NCBI GenBank assembly: GCA_051453625.1 | Contig: JBOZIK010000001.1 | Coordinates: 205,108,142-205,172,141, forward strand | Reading direction: 5' to 3' | Length of the DNA: 64,000 nucleotides | DNA from: Welwitschia mirabilis | Taxonomy: Eukaryota; Gnetophyta; Gnetopsida; Welwitschiales | Part shown: piece by piece, positions 45,473 through 57,640 of the stretch | How the letters are laid out: each line of letters begins with the position of its first letter | How positions within the stretch are numbered: position 1 is the first letter of the stretch | Translations under genes and position numbers: made by a program | Notes under the pieces: model-generated | Told to the model about the DNA's origin: nothing | The model's database searches: none | Seen by the model: the letters and a program-made list of their open reading frames with translations, nothing else

Positions 45473-46855
45473 TGTGTTAACATGTAAAAATTATCATTTA
45501 TATTAAGTTTTCAGGCTAATTTATTATGAATGAAGACATTAATTTAATTGTTTTAAATATAAAATACATCTTATATTATTTTTAAAATAAAACTTAATAT
45601 TATTCTTTTCTCCATGATAATTGCAAATCTTTAGCCATGTTTTGGAATACATGATGGAAGATGGACATAATTCCACACAAAATAATAGTGGTAATGGAGA
45701 GAAAAGGTGATGAATATAGTATTAGCATTAGAAGACATGTAGCAGACATGTGGAGGTATCATTGGATACATGTGAAGATAGCACTAGTTGGTATAGGAAT
45801 CTAGATCTAAAGCCCACATGTTGCACTCATCATGATGAGGATTCCATCTAATTCTATACAATAATCTCCATAAAATGCTAAAGTTAACCTCTATCAAATG
45901 CTAAATGATGAATATTCTACCTAATGTTAGAGGATACAACCTTATCTACCTAACACTACAAGACAACCTCCACCAAATGCTATAAGATAAAATCTTATCT
46001 ACCTAATACTAAATGATGAATATTTTACCTCATTCTATAATACAAAGGGTCTCAAACATCTTAATCCTATCCTCACTTATAAAAGGATCTTGAGTCCTTC
46101 ATTTTATTCATCCTTCATTTGGGAAAGTTACAAAACCTTTAGAGGGTCAAGATGCAATGGTATTCTGAGTGTTTTCTTAGGGAGTAAACTTGTTCTAAGG
46201 AGCTTGATCATTTCTTCATGTTTCTTCATATTTTATGTAATGTTTGTTTTCTTGATTCAATAATTTAAAGCTATTTTCTTTTGCCTATTAGTTCCAAATT
46301 CAATTTTGTACTAGGAATGCTTAAGCTATAATGCACTATCAACTTTTTCTTTGGTCATCAAGTGGATTTTATTAGTTAATTAGTTAATAGTATTAATATT
46401 TTTATGAATCTTATGCACTTTAATTCATAGTTTCTATTTTTATTATAAGGCTATGAGCTTAGTGACTATCAAATTCACTAACACTTAGATGGTGAATGAG
46501 ATTATGTCACCATGATCCATGATTTTATACTTGGTGGCCTAGGTTTTTGTTATAGGATAGTGCTACATATGGTTAAGTAAGGACTTTTCAAGAGGATAAA
46601 TCAAGTGACTTAAAGCTTATTTACTTTCCACTCTCTAGATGAAGTTTCAAAAAGAATTCTCATCTATCTCTTCTTTTCCTTTTCTTTTTTTTTCTTTTTT
46701 TTTCTTTTTTTCTTTTTTTTCTTCTTTTTGTGTAACTCATAAGCTAGCAAGATTTAGTACAATTTTTGTTTAGTTAACTCTCAATTATTCCTATGAAAGA
46801 ATGATAACTAAGTACAAACTTAATTTTAAATCTAGTCATTGTAAAACAACGAGCA
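45473..46855 (+). repeat. Element B 3' LTR
   Basis: Begins TGTGTTAACATG and aligns with 32124-33455. It carries an expanded T-rich tract, (T)n C units at about 46676-46730, where the 5' LTR has only a short CTTTTTCTTTC run (about 33299-33330). RNase H of element A resumes directly after it. Confidence 0.87.
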
Positions 46856-46860
46856 AGACC

Positions 46861-47330
46861 AATATGTTATTCAGTATGTAATTAAAACTTTATAAGGTCC
46901 TCTACTAAATTAGATAGTAATAATAAAATCATTATTAATAGTGGGCTTTTTTCCTAAAATAATTTAGATTATATTTTATAGGTGAAAAAACTATTATACT
47001 AATCATTCTACTTTTATATATCTATTGCATAAGAAAGAATTACAATATATATTGATGAGATAGATCTTGTCTTTATAAGAATTCAATCTTAAATAAAATA
47101 TTAAAAAGGATTAGAAAATTTAGTTATTGATCACTTACTCATATTAAACCTGCTCTTCTTCTCCTTTAGACTCAATAGTATTAATGACTCATCTCTTAAT
47201 GAGAATATTTTATCTTTACAAGATGAAACTTGGTATGTTAATATAATTAATTATTAAAGGATTTGATATCCTTAAAGGACATATCAGACCCAGAACTATG
47301 AGAACATTCTAGGCAGTAAGAATGATTTTT
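46861..47330 (+). pseudogene. rnh: Element A pol, part 2: RNase H C-terminus
   Basis: Aligns base by base with D at about 57800-58220: TTATAAGGTCCTCTACTAAA against TTACAAGATCCTTAGTTGAA. Protein landmarks are LVIDHLLIL (VADHLSRL block), then SINDSSLNENILSLQDETW and YVNIINY, which correspond to NDSFLNDNILSL in D and the following WYADxxNYL region. It is separated from part 1 only by element B. Confidence 0.82.
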
Positions 47331-49440
47331 TATTAAAATAGCTTAATATTCTTATTTAACACAAATAAATATGTACATAAATATTTTTAATTTTATTGAT
47401 TAAATTTCCATGAATTTAGAATTAGATCCACTTATTTCTTAATTGATGACTCATAAATCCTAATTTAAGTAAAATGTGAAATGTATCTAATTTGAGAAGA
47501 CACATTAACATTCCCATGATGCCTTATGTTTCTAACATTAAAGTAGTATAGAAAATGGAATAGATGAAACTATAATATTTGATCAAATTTTTCTAATAAA
47601 ATTCTCCTTAATGTCATATGTGAGTATTAGATTAACATCAAATTTATCAAAAGAAATAAAACTAATAAAAGCATTAAACTATTAAGGCTGATAATAAAAG
47701 AACTGAAATCAATGAAATCATTAAAACATAGGAATAATAAGAAAAGTGTTAAAATTAGTAGAATTANNNNNNNNNNCACCCATAATATAAGCCATTAGAT
47801 GGAAAAAAATATAGAAGGAATAAGAATTTATGATACAGAATATAGAAGGTGGAATGGGAGCCACTTGTCAAGCTTTAGGGAGACTCAAATTTTAAAATAA
47901 AGCAAGTTTTAGTGAAGGAAAATTTCATAATTAAAATATGCAGGCATGAAATAAATGTCAAAATGGTAGTGTAAGTAATTATATTAAGGGAGAAAGATGA
48001 CTTAATTTTATTATCATTCATGAAAGTAAGTAATGCCTATAGATTCTTTAAACATAAGGCTCCTAAAACTTGGAGGGAAAATGTAAAGTAAATTAACCTT
48101 AGACCACCTTAGAATGTAGCAGCAAATTGTTGATAGATACATCATTCAAGATAAAAATCACACAAAGCTAAAAAGATTTCAGCATATTTCTAGCCTTTGA
48201 AAAAAGAATGAAAGTTATCCTTAAACTAAAAGAAAAGTTGGGAAATAGGCATTTAGGCTTAGTATTAAAAAAAATAATAATTAATAAAAAATATTAAAGT
48301 TCCTAAGGTAAAACAAAATCTAGATGGTAATAAGCTAAATGTATAGGAGAAGCCTCCCAGAGTAGGCAGAGTGAGGATCTCTAACTCAAATGAGGTAAGT
48401 CCCTTAAGACTAGCAAGTAAAAATATAAAATCAACAAAACTCAAAGGATAAGAAGGAAATTAAACAAATTCAAAAAATAACTAAAATGTAACCCTAAGAA
48501 AAAAGGACAATAGGCAAGAGAAGGAGATGGAATTTACCCCAAGTACATGGCAAAACAACATGAGGACCCAAAGAAAATGAAGCAAGGAAAAGTTGTAGAA
48601 TAGAATCATCTATAGGATAAGAAGAGGGGGAATTCCCCAGGCTAGGAAAAAGTTCCATAAGAAATAAATGTAAACTAATATTAACCATGATAAGGGGAAC
48701 AAATTAAGGTAAAGTAACAGTCATGGTGTTATATAGACCAAATTACTAGGACTCAAATCAACAGCATTACAATAAAAGATATAATATAATGAAATGAAAG
48801 CTATCAAGAAGTGGAAAGACCATTATGTAGCTTTAGAACTTAGGACTGATGCCTCTAACAAGTAAATTATTAAAGCATATAGAAAAATAATTTTAGTATG
48901 GTACCCTAAAGAAAATAGACATGGGTCCGAAGAAACCCTAAAAAATACCAATAGAATAAAAAATGCCAAAGATGTACGCATGAATGAGAAGACAAAAATA
49001 TTCCATCATTTAATGCATAAGTAGAAACTACTTAGAAAATGGTAGATTATATTAGACAAGTTAGAGGAATCACTAGACCCATACTTTATCCCAAGGAAAC
49101 TTTTTACAATTTGGATGCTAGTATTCAGTATCAATTTAAGGAGAAGATCTTTGTATCATCTTCTTTTTAGTTAAATTCTACTTCATGTTTTATTAGTAGA
49201 TTACACTTTTAGTCTCTATGGTCTGATTGATCAGCAATTGCAGGGGGAGCTCATCTTTGCTATAACATTAGGACTAGATTCTATTTTTTCAGTCTAGTAG
49301 TAGAGCAGGGAGGGTATCCTCCCATATTTTAAGTACATTTATAGCTTCTCAAAAACTCTTTTGTAAAGTCTTTGATTTTAATAGAAACACAAATATTTCT
49401 CTTAAAAGAAAAAACAACATGATTACAACCTAGATGAAAC
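47331..49440 (+). mobile_element. Unclassified 2.1-kb insertion in the integrase of element A
   Basis: D has no counterpart between its RNase H/integrase N-terminus and the integrase tail that matches this stretch, so it is an insertion. It includes a 10-N gap at 47767-47776. The right end, about 49200-49400, has CAGGGAGGGTATCCTCCC, then CTTTTGTAAAGTCTTTGATT and TTAATAGAAACAC, which resembles a LINE 3' end, but I find no RT or ORF1 motif and no clear target duplication. The open frame at 48494-48688 (minus) has no family I recognise. What else it could be: a non-autonomous element or captured host sequence. Confidence 0.4.
47767..47776. other. Assembly gap, 10 N
   Basis: Ten undetermined bases; the flanks show no overlap. 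Confidence 0.95.
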
Positions 49441-51276
49441 TTGAAAATTTAAAAAGATTAATCTAAATAAATTGGAATACATTAGTAATAAATCTTATAA
49501 AAATCAAAAAGACTTTTAAAGACAAAAAAGAAAAGAAAGAAAGAAAGCCTATTATAATAAATATATCTATATGATAATATTAAAACCAATTAAAATGGAT
49601 TCACTATTAAATTTAAGACTTACAAATTTCTTAAAAAACTTAAATTTGAGTGAACTAGTTGTTTGTAACTTTGAGAAGTATTTCATCATGATTCTACTAA
49701 TATTTTAAGCCTTAATTACAAATATTCATCTAAACTTAATCATCAAAGACTTAAATATTTACATAATTCTTTTTGTATAAGCCATGATTTTTCATACTAT
49801 TCCCTTAACCTAAAATCATAGGCAAATGAGAAAGAAAAAAAATTTAAAAGTGGGAAATTGATGTTATTTAAGAACTAAATTTTGATATTATAAAGTCTTA
49901 GGTTTTATTTTGGCTAAGACCTATATTCATAATAGGTCTATGGTTAACTAGCTAAACTTAGAAGACATTAATCTTTTAGGTACCTCCAATACTTATCTAA
50001 TTATGGGTTAATTAAATTAAAAAAATATTAAGCCATTTCAACTTCTCATCTTTTAATGTTATGCATTGCATATAGTGTACACTATATTTTGATGTATTTA
50101 CTGATGTATATAAAGAAAATTTAAAAACTCCATGAATTATATAAAATTCTATTATTAAATACCTTTGTGTTAATCTCATTATGGAGAAGATATATGTTAA
50201 CTCTATACATTGAATGCCTCCATACTATAATAATCTTATTAATGGCAACATACATCTTAACATGTCTCTGCTAGGCATCACTTATGAAAACTAGTTTTCT
50301 AACATAGGTGTGCACTAGTTATACTAGTTTTAGAAAATTAAAATCTAAAAATTTAATAAATTATGTAAAATTATATGATTTAAAACCTTTTTTTTAATCT
50401 CATATGAAGACTATATATGTTAACTCTATGTGTTGAAGACCTCCATACTATAATAATCTTACTAATGGTAAGATGCATATTAACATGTCTCTGTTAAACA
50501 TCACTTATGAAAATTATTTTTTTTAAAATAGGTGTACACTAGTTATACTAATTTTAGAAAATTAAAATTTGCAAAAAGTAACATGTCAACATGAAAGGTG
50601 ATTGAACGGTAAATGAAGACACCAAGTTTTTACACCAATATAAATACTAATTAATATATATGTGAATAATCTCTATAATAACACATTCATGTTCTACTTA
50701 TAAGTTATTCATGATTTGATATATTTAATTTTGAATACTTAATTATTGAAGAATCTATGATTGATTATCTATTATTTGGTGTAAAAGCATAAATAAGTCA
50801 AATGCAAATTTGTAAAAAAAATAATTTTCCTATGAAGAAAACACTCTTTCAAGTTAATGATGAATCTAGAACATAATGGAATCAAATAATGATAACACAA
50901 AACATGGAAAGTATATTAGGAATTATTTTTGAATATTATCATAATTAATTTAAATTATTACTTAAAATAAATTAATAAAATAATAAATTACCACCTTGTT
51001 TTGTTTATGTTATTATTTAGTGGAATAAAACCTCTTGTTTTAGAAATAATTTAGTTAGAAATTGTATCTAATTTAAAACATCATCAATGATGCATTTTGA
51101 TGACATGGATTAGATACATAAAGAAAAACATAAAATATCATTAATATATTAGTTTTAAAATAATATATATAATTATTAGTTATTTATTTAAATAAATTAT
51201 TTTATTTAAAACCTTAGGATAAAAAAATAAAATTCTAAGCTTAGGAATTATTTAAAAAATTTAAATTATCCTTTTC
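49441..51276 (+). pseudogene. Element A integrase tail and post-pol region
   Basis: Aligns with D at 59150-60640. AAAGCCTATTATAATAAATA here matches AAAGCCTACCATAAGAAAAT in D, which lies at the end of the integrase frame. The next 250 bases are the decayed SH3-like C-terminal part (SISS...FKVNEQELK in D). At 50805-50820 D's AAGTTTGGGGG has become a run of A. Confidence 0.65.
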
Positions 51277-51283
51277 ATTCCTA

Positions 51284-52979
51284 GGAATGAAGGCTAGGAG
51301 TGGAGCTATGAAGCTAAGATTTGGATGTTAGGATGTGTGAAAATAAATGTAGAAACAATTTCACCTCTGGTGCATCTTCCACCCATCAGAGAATTGGGTC
51401 TTTCATATATTTTCCATGCAAGAGCTTTCTTAGAGGCCTTCTGGAGGTGGTTTTTGATTTTTAGGGTTTTTCCCCCTTGTTGAAACATGTATTCAACATG
51501 CTTTTAAAAGAGATACTCTGTTCTCTAATGCTAGTGTAATCATCGGGTACTAAATCTTAGGCAGATTTAGTAGAGGAATGCAAATCCTAAAGTTTTACTA
51601 AATTAATTTTAGTTTTAAGTGTGAAGAAGATATCATCTATGAAAATATTACCATTAATTACTCTAAGCATCTAGAGTCTTGTTTTAAAAATAGCCTCATT
51701 GAAAAATTTCAATTCTTAGGAGGGCCCTCCTTTAATTGAAAGAGTATGTCTATGATGCGAGCAAATGTTTCTTGCAAGTTTTAAGATAATCCCTCTTAGA
51801 GATGAGTTATTATGTTTCATTTTTTTACTTTAAATAAGAAATAAATAAGGTTTTAGTAGAAGGACCCCCCTTTTTTTTTGCCATAGAGGTTTAGCCCTAA
51901 TCAAATTTTTCCCTTTCATCCTTGATAAACCCATCATTTTTTAAAAGATCTCAGTTTGGATTCACATTATAAACCCTCAACCAAAAATAGAGCACCTTGA
52001 TTTCTTCAAGTAACTTGGTAATATGTTAAAAGAGTTTGTTAAACTTGATAGGAATATGGATTTAATGGGGAAAATGGCAACCACTAAAATATGTATTTAC
52101 ATGAAACTAGATAGCTTCAAAACAAAAATACTAATCTTGAATACTATGTGGAGGAAATTAATTTTTAACCTAAAAATTAAAAATATTTTATTACAATGTT
52201 TAAGGTATGGTGAAAATGGGCATAGGATGGAGAAATGCAAGAAAAATTAAAAAGTGAAGAAAAATGACTAGTAAGAAGTCAACAAAAAAGATCTCAAAAA
52301 GAAGTTATATTTAGTCCTAAATAATGATTCAATCTCTCAAGAAAATAAATATGATATTCTTTCAGAGTTAGAACTAGAATAGATGTAAGAAAATGAAATA
52401 GGAAACAAATGGAAAATAGTTAAATAGAAAAAGTAGCACATAGAGCATGTCTATAATACGTCAATTCACTCTTCTAAATCAAAACAACTGTTAGAAATAG
52501 AAATGGGATAGAAGGAAAGAGATAATGATAATCATGTAGAGGAGCATGTTTTAGATGTATCAATAGCTAGTAGAACTTAAAAAACTAAATAGATAGACAA
52601 AAAAATTAGAATAAATACTAGAAAAGATAAAATTAAAAATGATATAATAGAGGATATATGAGATGGTAAGTAATCTTAACTCTCCTTCTATTAAATTACC
52701 TAAAATTGCATAGGCCTTAGGATTGGCTAAAAAATTTTCCACCTTTGGAGTCTTTTAAATACCATTTTGTTATATACTTATTAGGGTATGCTATTTTAGA
52801 GCCTATTGCTAATTAAAATTGGAAATAAGGGTTGACTAAACTAGATGCTACTACTTGGGCCTTTGATTATCACCAAGATTCTACTATGCTTGGAAAAATA
52901 GCTTTTAAGCTATGTTGTTTCTCCTCTTTTCTTATGTTATAAGATAATATACATCTATCATTTCTCAAAAAAAAAAAAA
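51284..52979 (+). mobile_element. LINE-type ORF1 fragment with poly(A) tail
   Basis: Inserted in the 3' region of A. It is bounded by an identical 7-base repeat ATTCCTA (51277-51283 and 52982-52988), and its right end is a 13-A tail (52967-52979), as expected of target-primed insertion. It encodes part of the plant LINE ORF1 (DUF4283 and zf-CCHC_4 type). No RT (ORF2) sequence is present. Confidence 0.75.
51990..52250 (+). pseudogene. LINE ORF1-like protein fragment with decayed CCHC knuckle
   Basis: Stop-free from 52023. MLKEFVKLDRNMDLMGKMAT, then KICIYMKLD, then WRKLIFNLKIKNILLQCLRY and GENGHRMEKC match the end of the DUF4283 domain (the VKVD..T....GKFAR.CV.IDL pattern) followed by the zf-CCHC_4 knuckle C-x2-C-x4-H-x4-C. 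The second Cys is Tyr here (TAT for TGT). ORF1 is a nucleic-acid-binding chaperone of LINE particles; the same domain pair occurs in some host-like plant genes, so an orphan fragment is possible. Confidence 0.75.
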
Positions 52980-54201
52980 TAATTCCTAATATAATTTTAA
53001 GTATTATTAAAGGTAATGCATTTAGAAATGCAAATTCAAATTTTATACTTAAACTATATCATAATAAATCTTAGCCATTCATTATTAATAATTAATTACT
53101 AGTTAAGATTCAATCCTTCATCTATAAAAATAGAACCCAAATCCTACACTATATGTTAAAGATACTTATTCTAGAATATTAGGCTAGTCCTACAAATTAG
53201 GTTTGAACCTTATTTATTATTGTTTAAGTGAATTGACTAATGCCATCATTACATGTACTGGTACTTCTTTTTATACCTAAAATCTTGTTAAACTCTTGAG
53301 CTAAGATCTTCAAAAGTTTTAAGGACTTCATTATTGAGTGGATGTTCCATGATCTTTTATAGTAATAATAAATTGTATCCTTGAGAAATATTGAAGATAA
53401 ACAATGGTGGCCTCTCCTTTAATAAATACATAATACCTACTACCTAAATGGGATTAAGAAATTTTACAATTATATGTTCTTATTGTAAGAAGGTAAAATT
53501 TTAAACAATTTTAAAGAGAATAAAGAAGAACCTTGAACCTTCTTAACAAAAGTAAAAAACATTTTCATTTGCATTAATCCTTATCTTTTTTGTTTGAGTC
53601 ATCCATATTTCTAATCCAAATTTCCATCCTTTTAAATTTTATAAAGATATAGTTTTTTTTAAAAGGAAGTAGATGATGAATGTGTTCCAAATAGATAAAG
53701 TGTACTATGTTGTAAGTTTCTTTGTTTAGATTTATCATTAGAAAGGTATACCTTCCTCTCATACTACATATGGAAAATCCATTCACTTCATAATAGGTAA
53801 TAAAATCAAGATAATCAATAGGCATAATAGGATAAACTACTTTCTCAAAGAAAAGTTAAAAATTTGAAAAAAAATGAAGAAGAAGAAGAAGAAGGGTCAT
53901 CATAAGCATATTAACAATAAAAAATCTAATAACTCTAAGTATTACTTAGTCTTAAGAGAAAAGGGAATTAATTGACATAATGCTAAGAAGGTATAATAAT
54001 TAGAATGAAAGGCTATGAATCAAGCTAAGGAGGAACAATAGAGAAATAATGCATAATCTTGATGAGCTTTAAATGTGCTTTACTAGTATAGAAGCCTTCT
54101 CTCATAAGAAGAATCTTTCTTAGAGATATTCATCTCCTTGAAAGTTTTATTTTTCTCTCTTACCTCTCCTCTCTATTCTTTGTTTTATTTTTTTATCAGT
54201 A

Positions 54202-54204
54202 ATA

Positions 54205-54258
<54 letters not shown>
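54202..54258. repeat. (TA)n microsatellite
   Basis: About 24 uninterrupted TA units inside the LTR-like segment. The aligned position near 62200 in the other copy has none, so it expanded after the copies separated. Confidence 0.9.
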
Positions 54259-54260
<2 letters not shown>

Positions 54261-54760
54261 TATATTTTTTGAAAATAGATTTATATTAAATTTTTAACTT
54301 TTTAAACTATTTTAAACATTAAGTATAATATCTGAAATCATTTTGGGAGGAAGGATTGAAAATTAATAAAAAATTTTAGTAAATTTAATCAAATTTTATC
54401 TTAAACACACATCTTATTTACTTAAAATGTTTCTAAAAGGATGAAAACTAAAAATTTCAAATGAAATGGAATTTTTCTCCTTTTTACTTTGCAATTTTAA
54501 TATTTTAAACAAATCAATTTAACGTATGAAATATATATGTATTTAATTTAAATGTTTTTAAGTTCATTTAATCATTCTTTTTTAATCACAAATATCTTAG
54601 TTTACAAATTTTTTTAATTGAAATTTAAATTACCTTTATAATTTTATCTTTTCTTAATATTTATTAAGAGATGAAAAAATGGCTAGTTATAAAATAGATT
54701 TTATGCTTCAATTTTTATGTAGTTGACCACTTAAGCTAGTACATAATATATTTTTAAGGC

Positions 54761-54769
54761 TATAAATAC
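54761..54769 (+). promoter_or_regulatory. Putative TATA box of the A/D LTR
   Basis: TATAAATAC preceded by AAGGC; the third copy has TATACATAT at the same place (about 62703). Inference from motif and alignment only. Confidence 0.35.
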
Positions 54770-55200
54770 CATATTTATTATTGAATTATCATTAACCAAA
54801 TGTTATCCTTATAATTTTTAAAATATTAGCAAAAAAAATCATTTTCTGTATTTTAATTATAGGTTATCCTAAGTTGCCTAAATACCCCAATAGAACCAAC
54901 ATCACCATCTAAATCATGAGCATTACTTACAATGTTATAATAAATGGATTACTAAGTAATGAATCAATTGTTAGCTTAACCTTATAGCCCAAATATAAAA
55001 CCACTCTATTAACTAGATCATTAGAAGAAAACTTAAAAAGACTAGGGATTACATAGCTGAATCTTATAATCCACTGATTTTTAGCGATAATCATTTATTA
55101 TTAACATGAACATAATGATGTAATTTAAAATTCTGGTGAAGAACATAAAAGCAACGCCTCCCTTAAAATTTAAATATCTTTATCTAAATCATGTAGTCCA

Positions 55201-56402
55201 TTAATTCATCAAGTCTGAATTAATTCATTTTGAATATAGATTTTCCATGTTTATGAGAAGGTCTTATCTTATGATGAGGTTTTAAGCCTCTCTTCACCCT
55301 TTATGAGCATGAATAAATGATTGATTTATGAAGCATCTTCTTTATTGAGCCTACATATCTAGACAGAATTAATATTTAGTATAGTGTTTACATCATTAAT
55401 GAATGAACTTTGATTTATGATTAAATGTATATTTTCTTTAATCATTGATACAATTATGACTATTGATTATATAATAGTATACTTTAAATATATTTTCATA
55501 TTTATCATTTAGATGTATTTCTTCAATGTATTATTAAAGTTTAAATGATTTATATGTTAGTATTTATTACATTTTTCATGTTGGTCTAGTTTTTCTTATA
55601 TTTCATTATAATACATAACATATCTAATATCATTAGTTTCATGATCTTTAAAATCTATAATAAATAATTCATTACTTATTTATAAATCTATTTTGCAACT
55701 AACATCATATCTTTAAGTCTACTATAGCTTGCTTGGTATTATTTTATGAATAATCATTCTTCATTTTTAAAAGGAAAGTATCTGATATCTTAACCCTTAT
55801 TCAAATTGCATTTTATTCAAATACTTATTAAAAACCTTTCATGAACCTTCATGAGCTATGAAATATCTTTATGGTTCTCATAAAAGAAGGATGATTAGGG
55901 TTAACTATGCTACAATTGAATTTCTAGGTTTAGTTATTTGAAATTATTACCTATACCTTGATAGCTAGGGAACAGTTAATAAAGATCACAAATTATAGCA
56001 AAAGTCAAGTTTTAGTAAGGTTCCCTAATAATTTCATGTATCATAGGTAATAAGATAATTAAGAAAGCCTTATTATATTTTGAAGCTAATATGAATCTAA
56101 TGCTATGCTCCTTGTGCAAATAACTTGGATTAGAAGGGCTAGAGAAAACTAAAATAAATTTGCAACTTATAAACTACTTAACTAAATATTTGTAGTAAAT
56201 AGTGAAATATCTTTTGGTATAAGTTAATAAATTTTACTACCTTGAGTATTTATAGTTTTTAAAATGGAAGATAATCTAAAATAATTTGCTCTTATCTTAA
56301 GAATACTATTATTATCTATTTCTGACTATTTAATAAACAATAGAAATGGAGTAGGAAAAATTCCTTTCAAAAACTTAAATATAATGTTAAGTTTTCAATG
56401 TC
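55201..56402 (+). other. Element D leader and presumed gag region
   Basis: Aligns in patches with 28440-29230 and 30230-30590 of element A, but I see no gag motif, no zinc knuckle and no convincing PBS. Either gag has decayed beyond reading or this family copy lost it. Confidence 0.4.
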
Positions 56403-56741
56403 ATGAAAATGAACTACATGGATTACATAAAAAATCTTAATTTTATTAAAATTAATAAAGTTAAAATATTTAAATCCTTTTCATCCTTAGAAGATCATCA
56501 ATTACTTGAATCTCAGAAGAAATTATCACTTTTCATTCATAAAAGTTTTAATGATAAGCCAATAAAATGGAAATATAAATTTGAACTTTTACTACATGAA
56601 ACACAAGAAAAAACTTCTAGTAAAGATTGCATTTCTAGTTTGAAGTTTAGACCTCTTCATAAAGATCTAAATTATGTATTTGTAGAAGATAGTAATCTCT
56701 ATCCTATAGTTATCTCTACAACATTATCAACTTCTTCTTAA
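56403..56741 (+). pseudogene. Element D protease-RT linker frame
   Basis: A clean frame of 112 codons. The C-terminal part, SSLKFRPLHKDLNYVFVED, then LYPIVISTTLS, matches the linker before Athila RT (the ELKPLPSHLKYAFL...LPVIIS pattern). It ends at a TAA where the frame would otherwise continue toward RT. It should be read as part of pol, not as a separate gene. Confidence 0.75.
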
Positions 56742-56759
56742 GAAGCCTTAATTTCTATA

Positions 56760-57640
56760 CTCAAATAATATTAAAAGGCGATAATATGGACTATCTCCAA
56801 TCTAATAGAAATTGATTCCATTATATTTGTGCATAGAATTCATTTGAAAGAAAATGATAATCCTCATAGAGAGCATTAAATTAGGCTTAAGTCCTATACC
56901 AAAAAATTAGTGATGAAAGAAGTCTTAAAGATACTAAATTTCGATATTATCTATTTAATTGATAATAGTAAATGAGTGAACCTTATGCAAAAATTTCCTA
57001 ATAAGTCTAGAATTATGATAGTTAAAAGTAAAAATAATTAACTAATTTCAATCAAAGTAAAAGTATGATGAAAAATGTATATTAATTATAGAAAATTTGA
57101 AACCCTTTAAAGACAAAGTTATAAAAACATTAATGGGTAATAAGTATTACTAGTTTTTATAAGTAGGTAAAAATTACCTTTAAGGATTAAGAAAAGATAA
57201 TATTTACATATCCATTTGAAACTGTCACATATGAAAAATGTCCCTTTGCCTTTATACTATTCTAACTATCTTCCAATAATGCATGATGAATAGGTTCCTT
57301 ATTATGATGAAGGAATTAGTATTATTAAAGAATTCAATGAATTTTTCATGGATCATTTTTCTATTTTTCATGAAAATCTAGATTCTCTCTTACATCATTT
57401 AAAACTTATTCTTGCCATTGTAAGGAGAAAAAACTTATTCTTAAGTTAAAAAAATATCATTATTACTAAGATTTTTATTCTTAAACATGTAATTTTCAAA
57501 AACAGAATCCAAATATACTATACTAAGATTTAGGATATTACTTGTTTTTCATTTCCTAGAAGCATAAAAGATATCAAATATTTTCTTGGATAGGATAATA
57601 AAATTTTACAAACATTGACTAACCTTCTTGCTAAGTATGC
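56760..57640 (+). pseudogene. RT: Element D reverse transcriptase remnant
   Basis: Reads LVMKEVLKILNFDIIYLID (before RT), MYINYRKFET (CIDYRKLN block), decayed fingers, MKNVPLPLYYSN (RRMPFGLCNAP), then FFMDHFSIFHENLDSLLHHL with the catalytic box FMDH at 57345-57356: the second Asp of FMDD is His (CAT for GAT). Then RRKNLFLS, FKNRIQI, SIKDIKYFLG. Several stops and frame changes; inactive. Confidence 0.83.

Larger units (their letters stand above)
32124..46855 (+). mobile_element. Element B: Athila/Tat-like LTR element inserted in the RNase H of A
   Basis: LTRs at 32124-33455 and 45473-46855 flank an internal region with a tRNA-Asp-type PBS, a gag-linker-like stretch and no pol. Aligning A with D shows A's RNase H stopping at one LTR and resuming at the other. 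The putative 5-base duplication is AAAAC at 32119-32123 and AGACC at 46856-46860, three of five matching. Element C then split B at about 36126. Without C, B would be about 6.4 kb, too small for full gag-pol, so it was probably non-autonomous. Confidence 0.85.
27200..55200 (+). mobile_element. Element A: Athila-type Ty3/gypsy element, plus strand, split by several insertions
   Basis: Reassembled from pieces: 5' LTR-like sequence (about 27200-28430), leader and presumed gag region (28430-30590), protease-RT linker and RT (30590-32123), RNase H C-terminus (46861-47330), integrase tail and post-pol region (49440-51276), and 3' LTR-like sequence (52989-55200). The interruptions are element B with C inside it, an unclassified 2.1-kb insert, and a LINE ORF1 fragment. 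Element D supplies an uninterrupted relative that aligns across every break, the main evidence for the reconstruction. The outer left edge is not resolved. Confidence 0.75.
52989..55200 (+). repeat. LTR-like segment between elements A and D
   Basis: Aligns with 60785-63170 in the same orientation. Landmarks are CATTCATTATTAATAATTAA near 53077 against CATTCATTTTTAATAATTGA near 60840; CTCCTTGAAAGTTTTA near 54132 against CTCCTTGAAAATTATA near 62116; GGCTATAAATACCATATTTA at 54759 against GGCTATACATATCATATTTA at 62701. It probably serves both as 3' LTR of A and 5' LTR of D. Its left edge cannot be fixed from two copies, because the similarity continues into the post-pol region. Confidence 0.65.
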
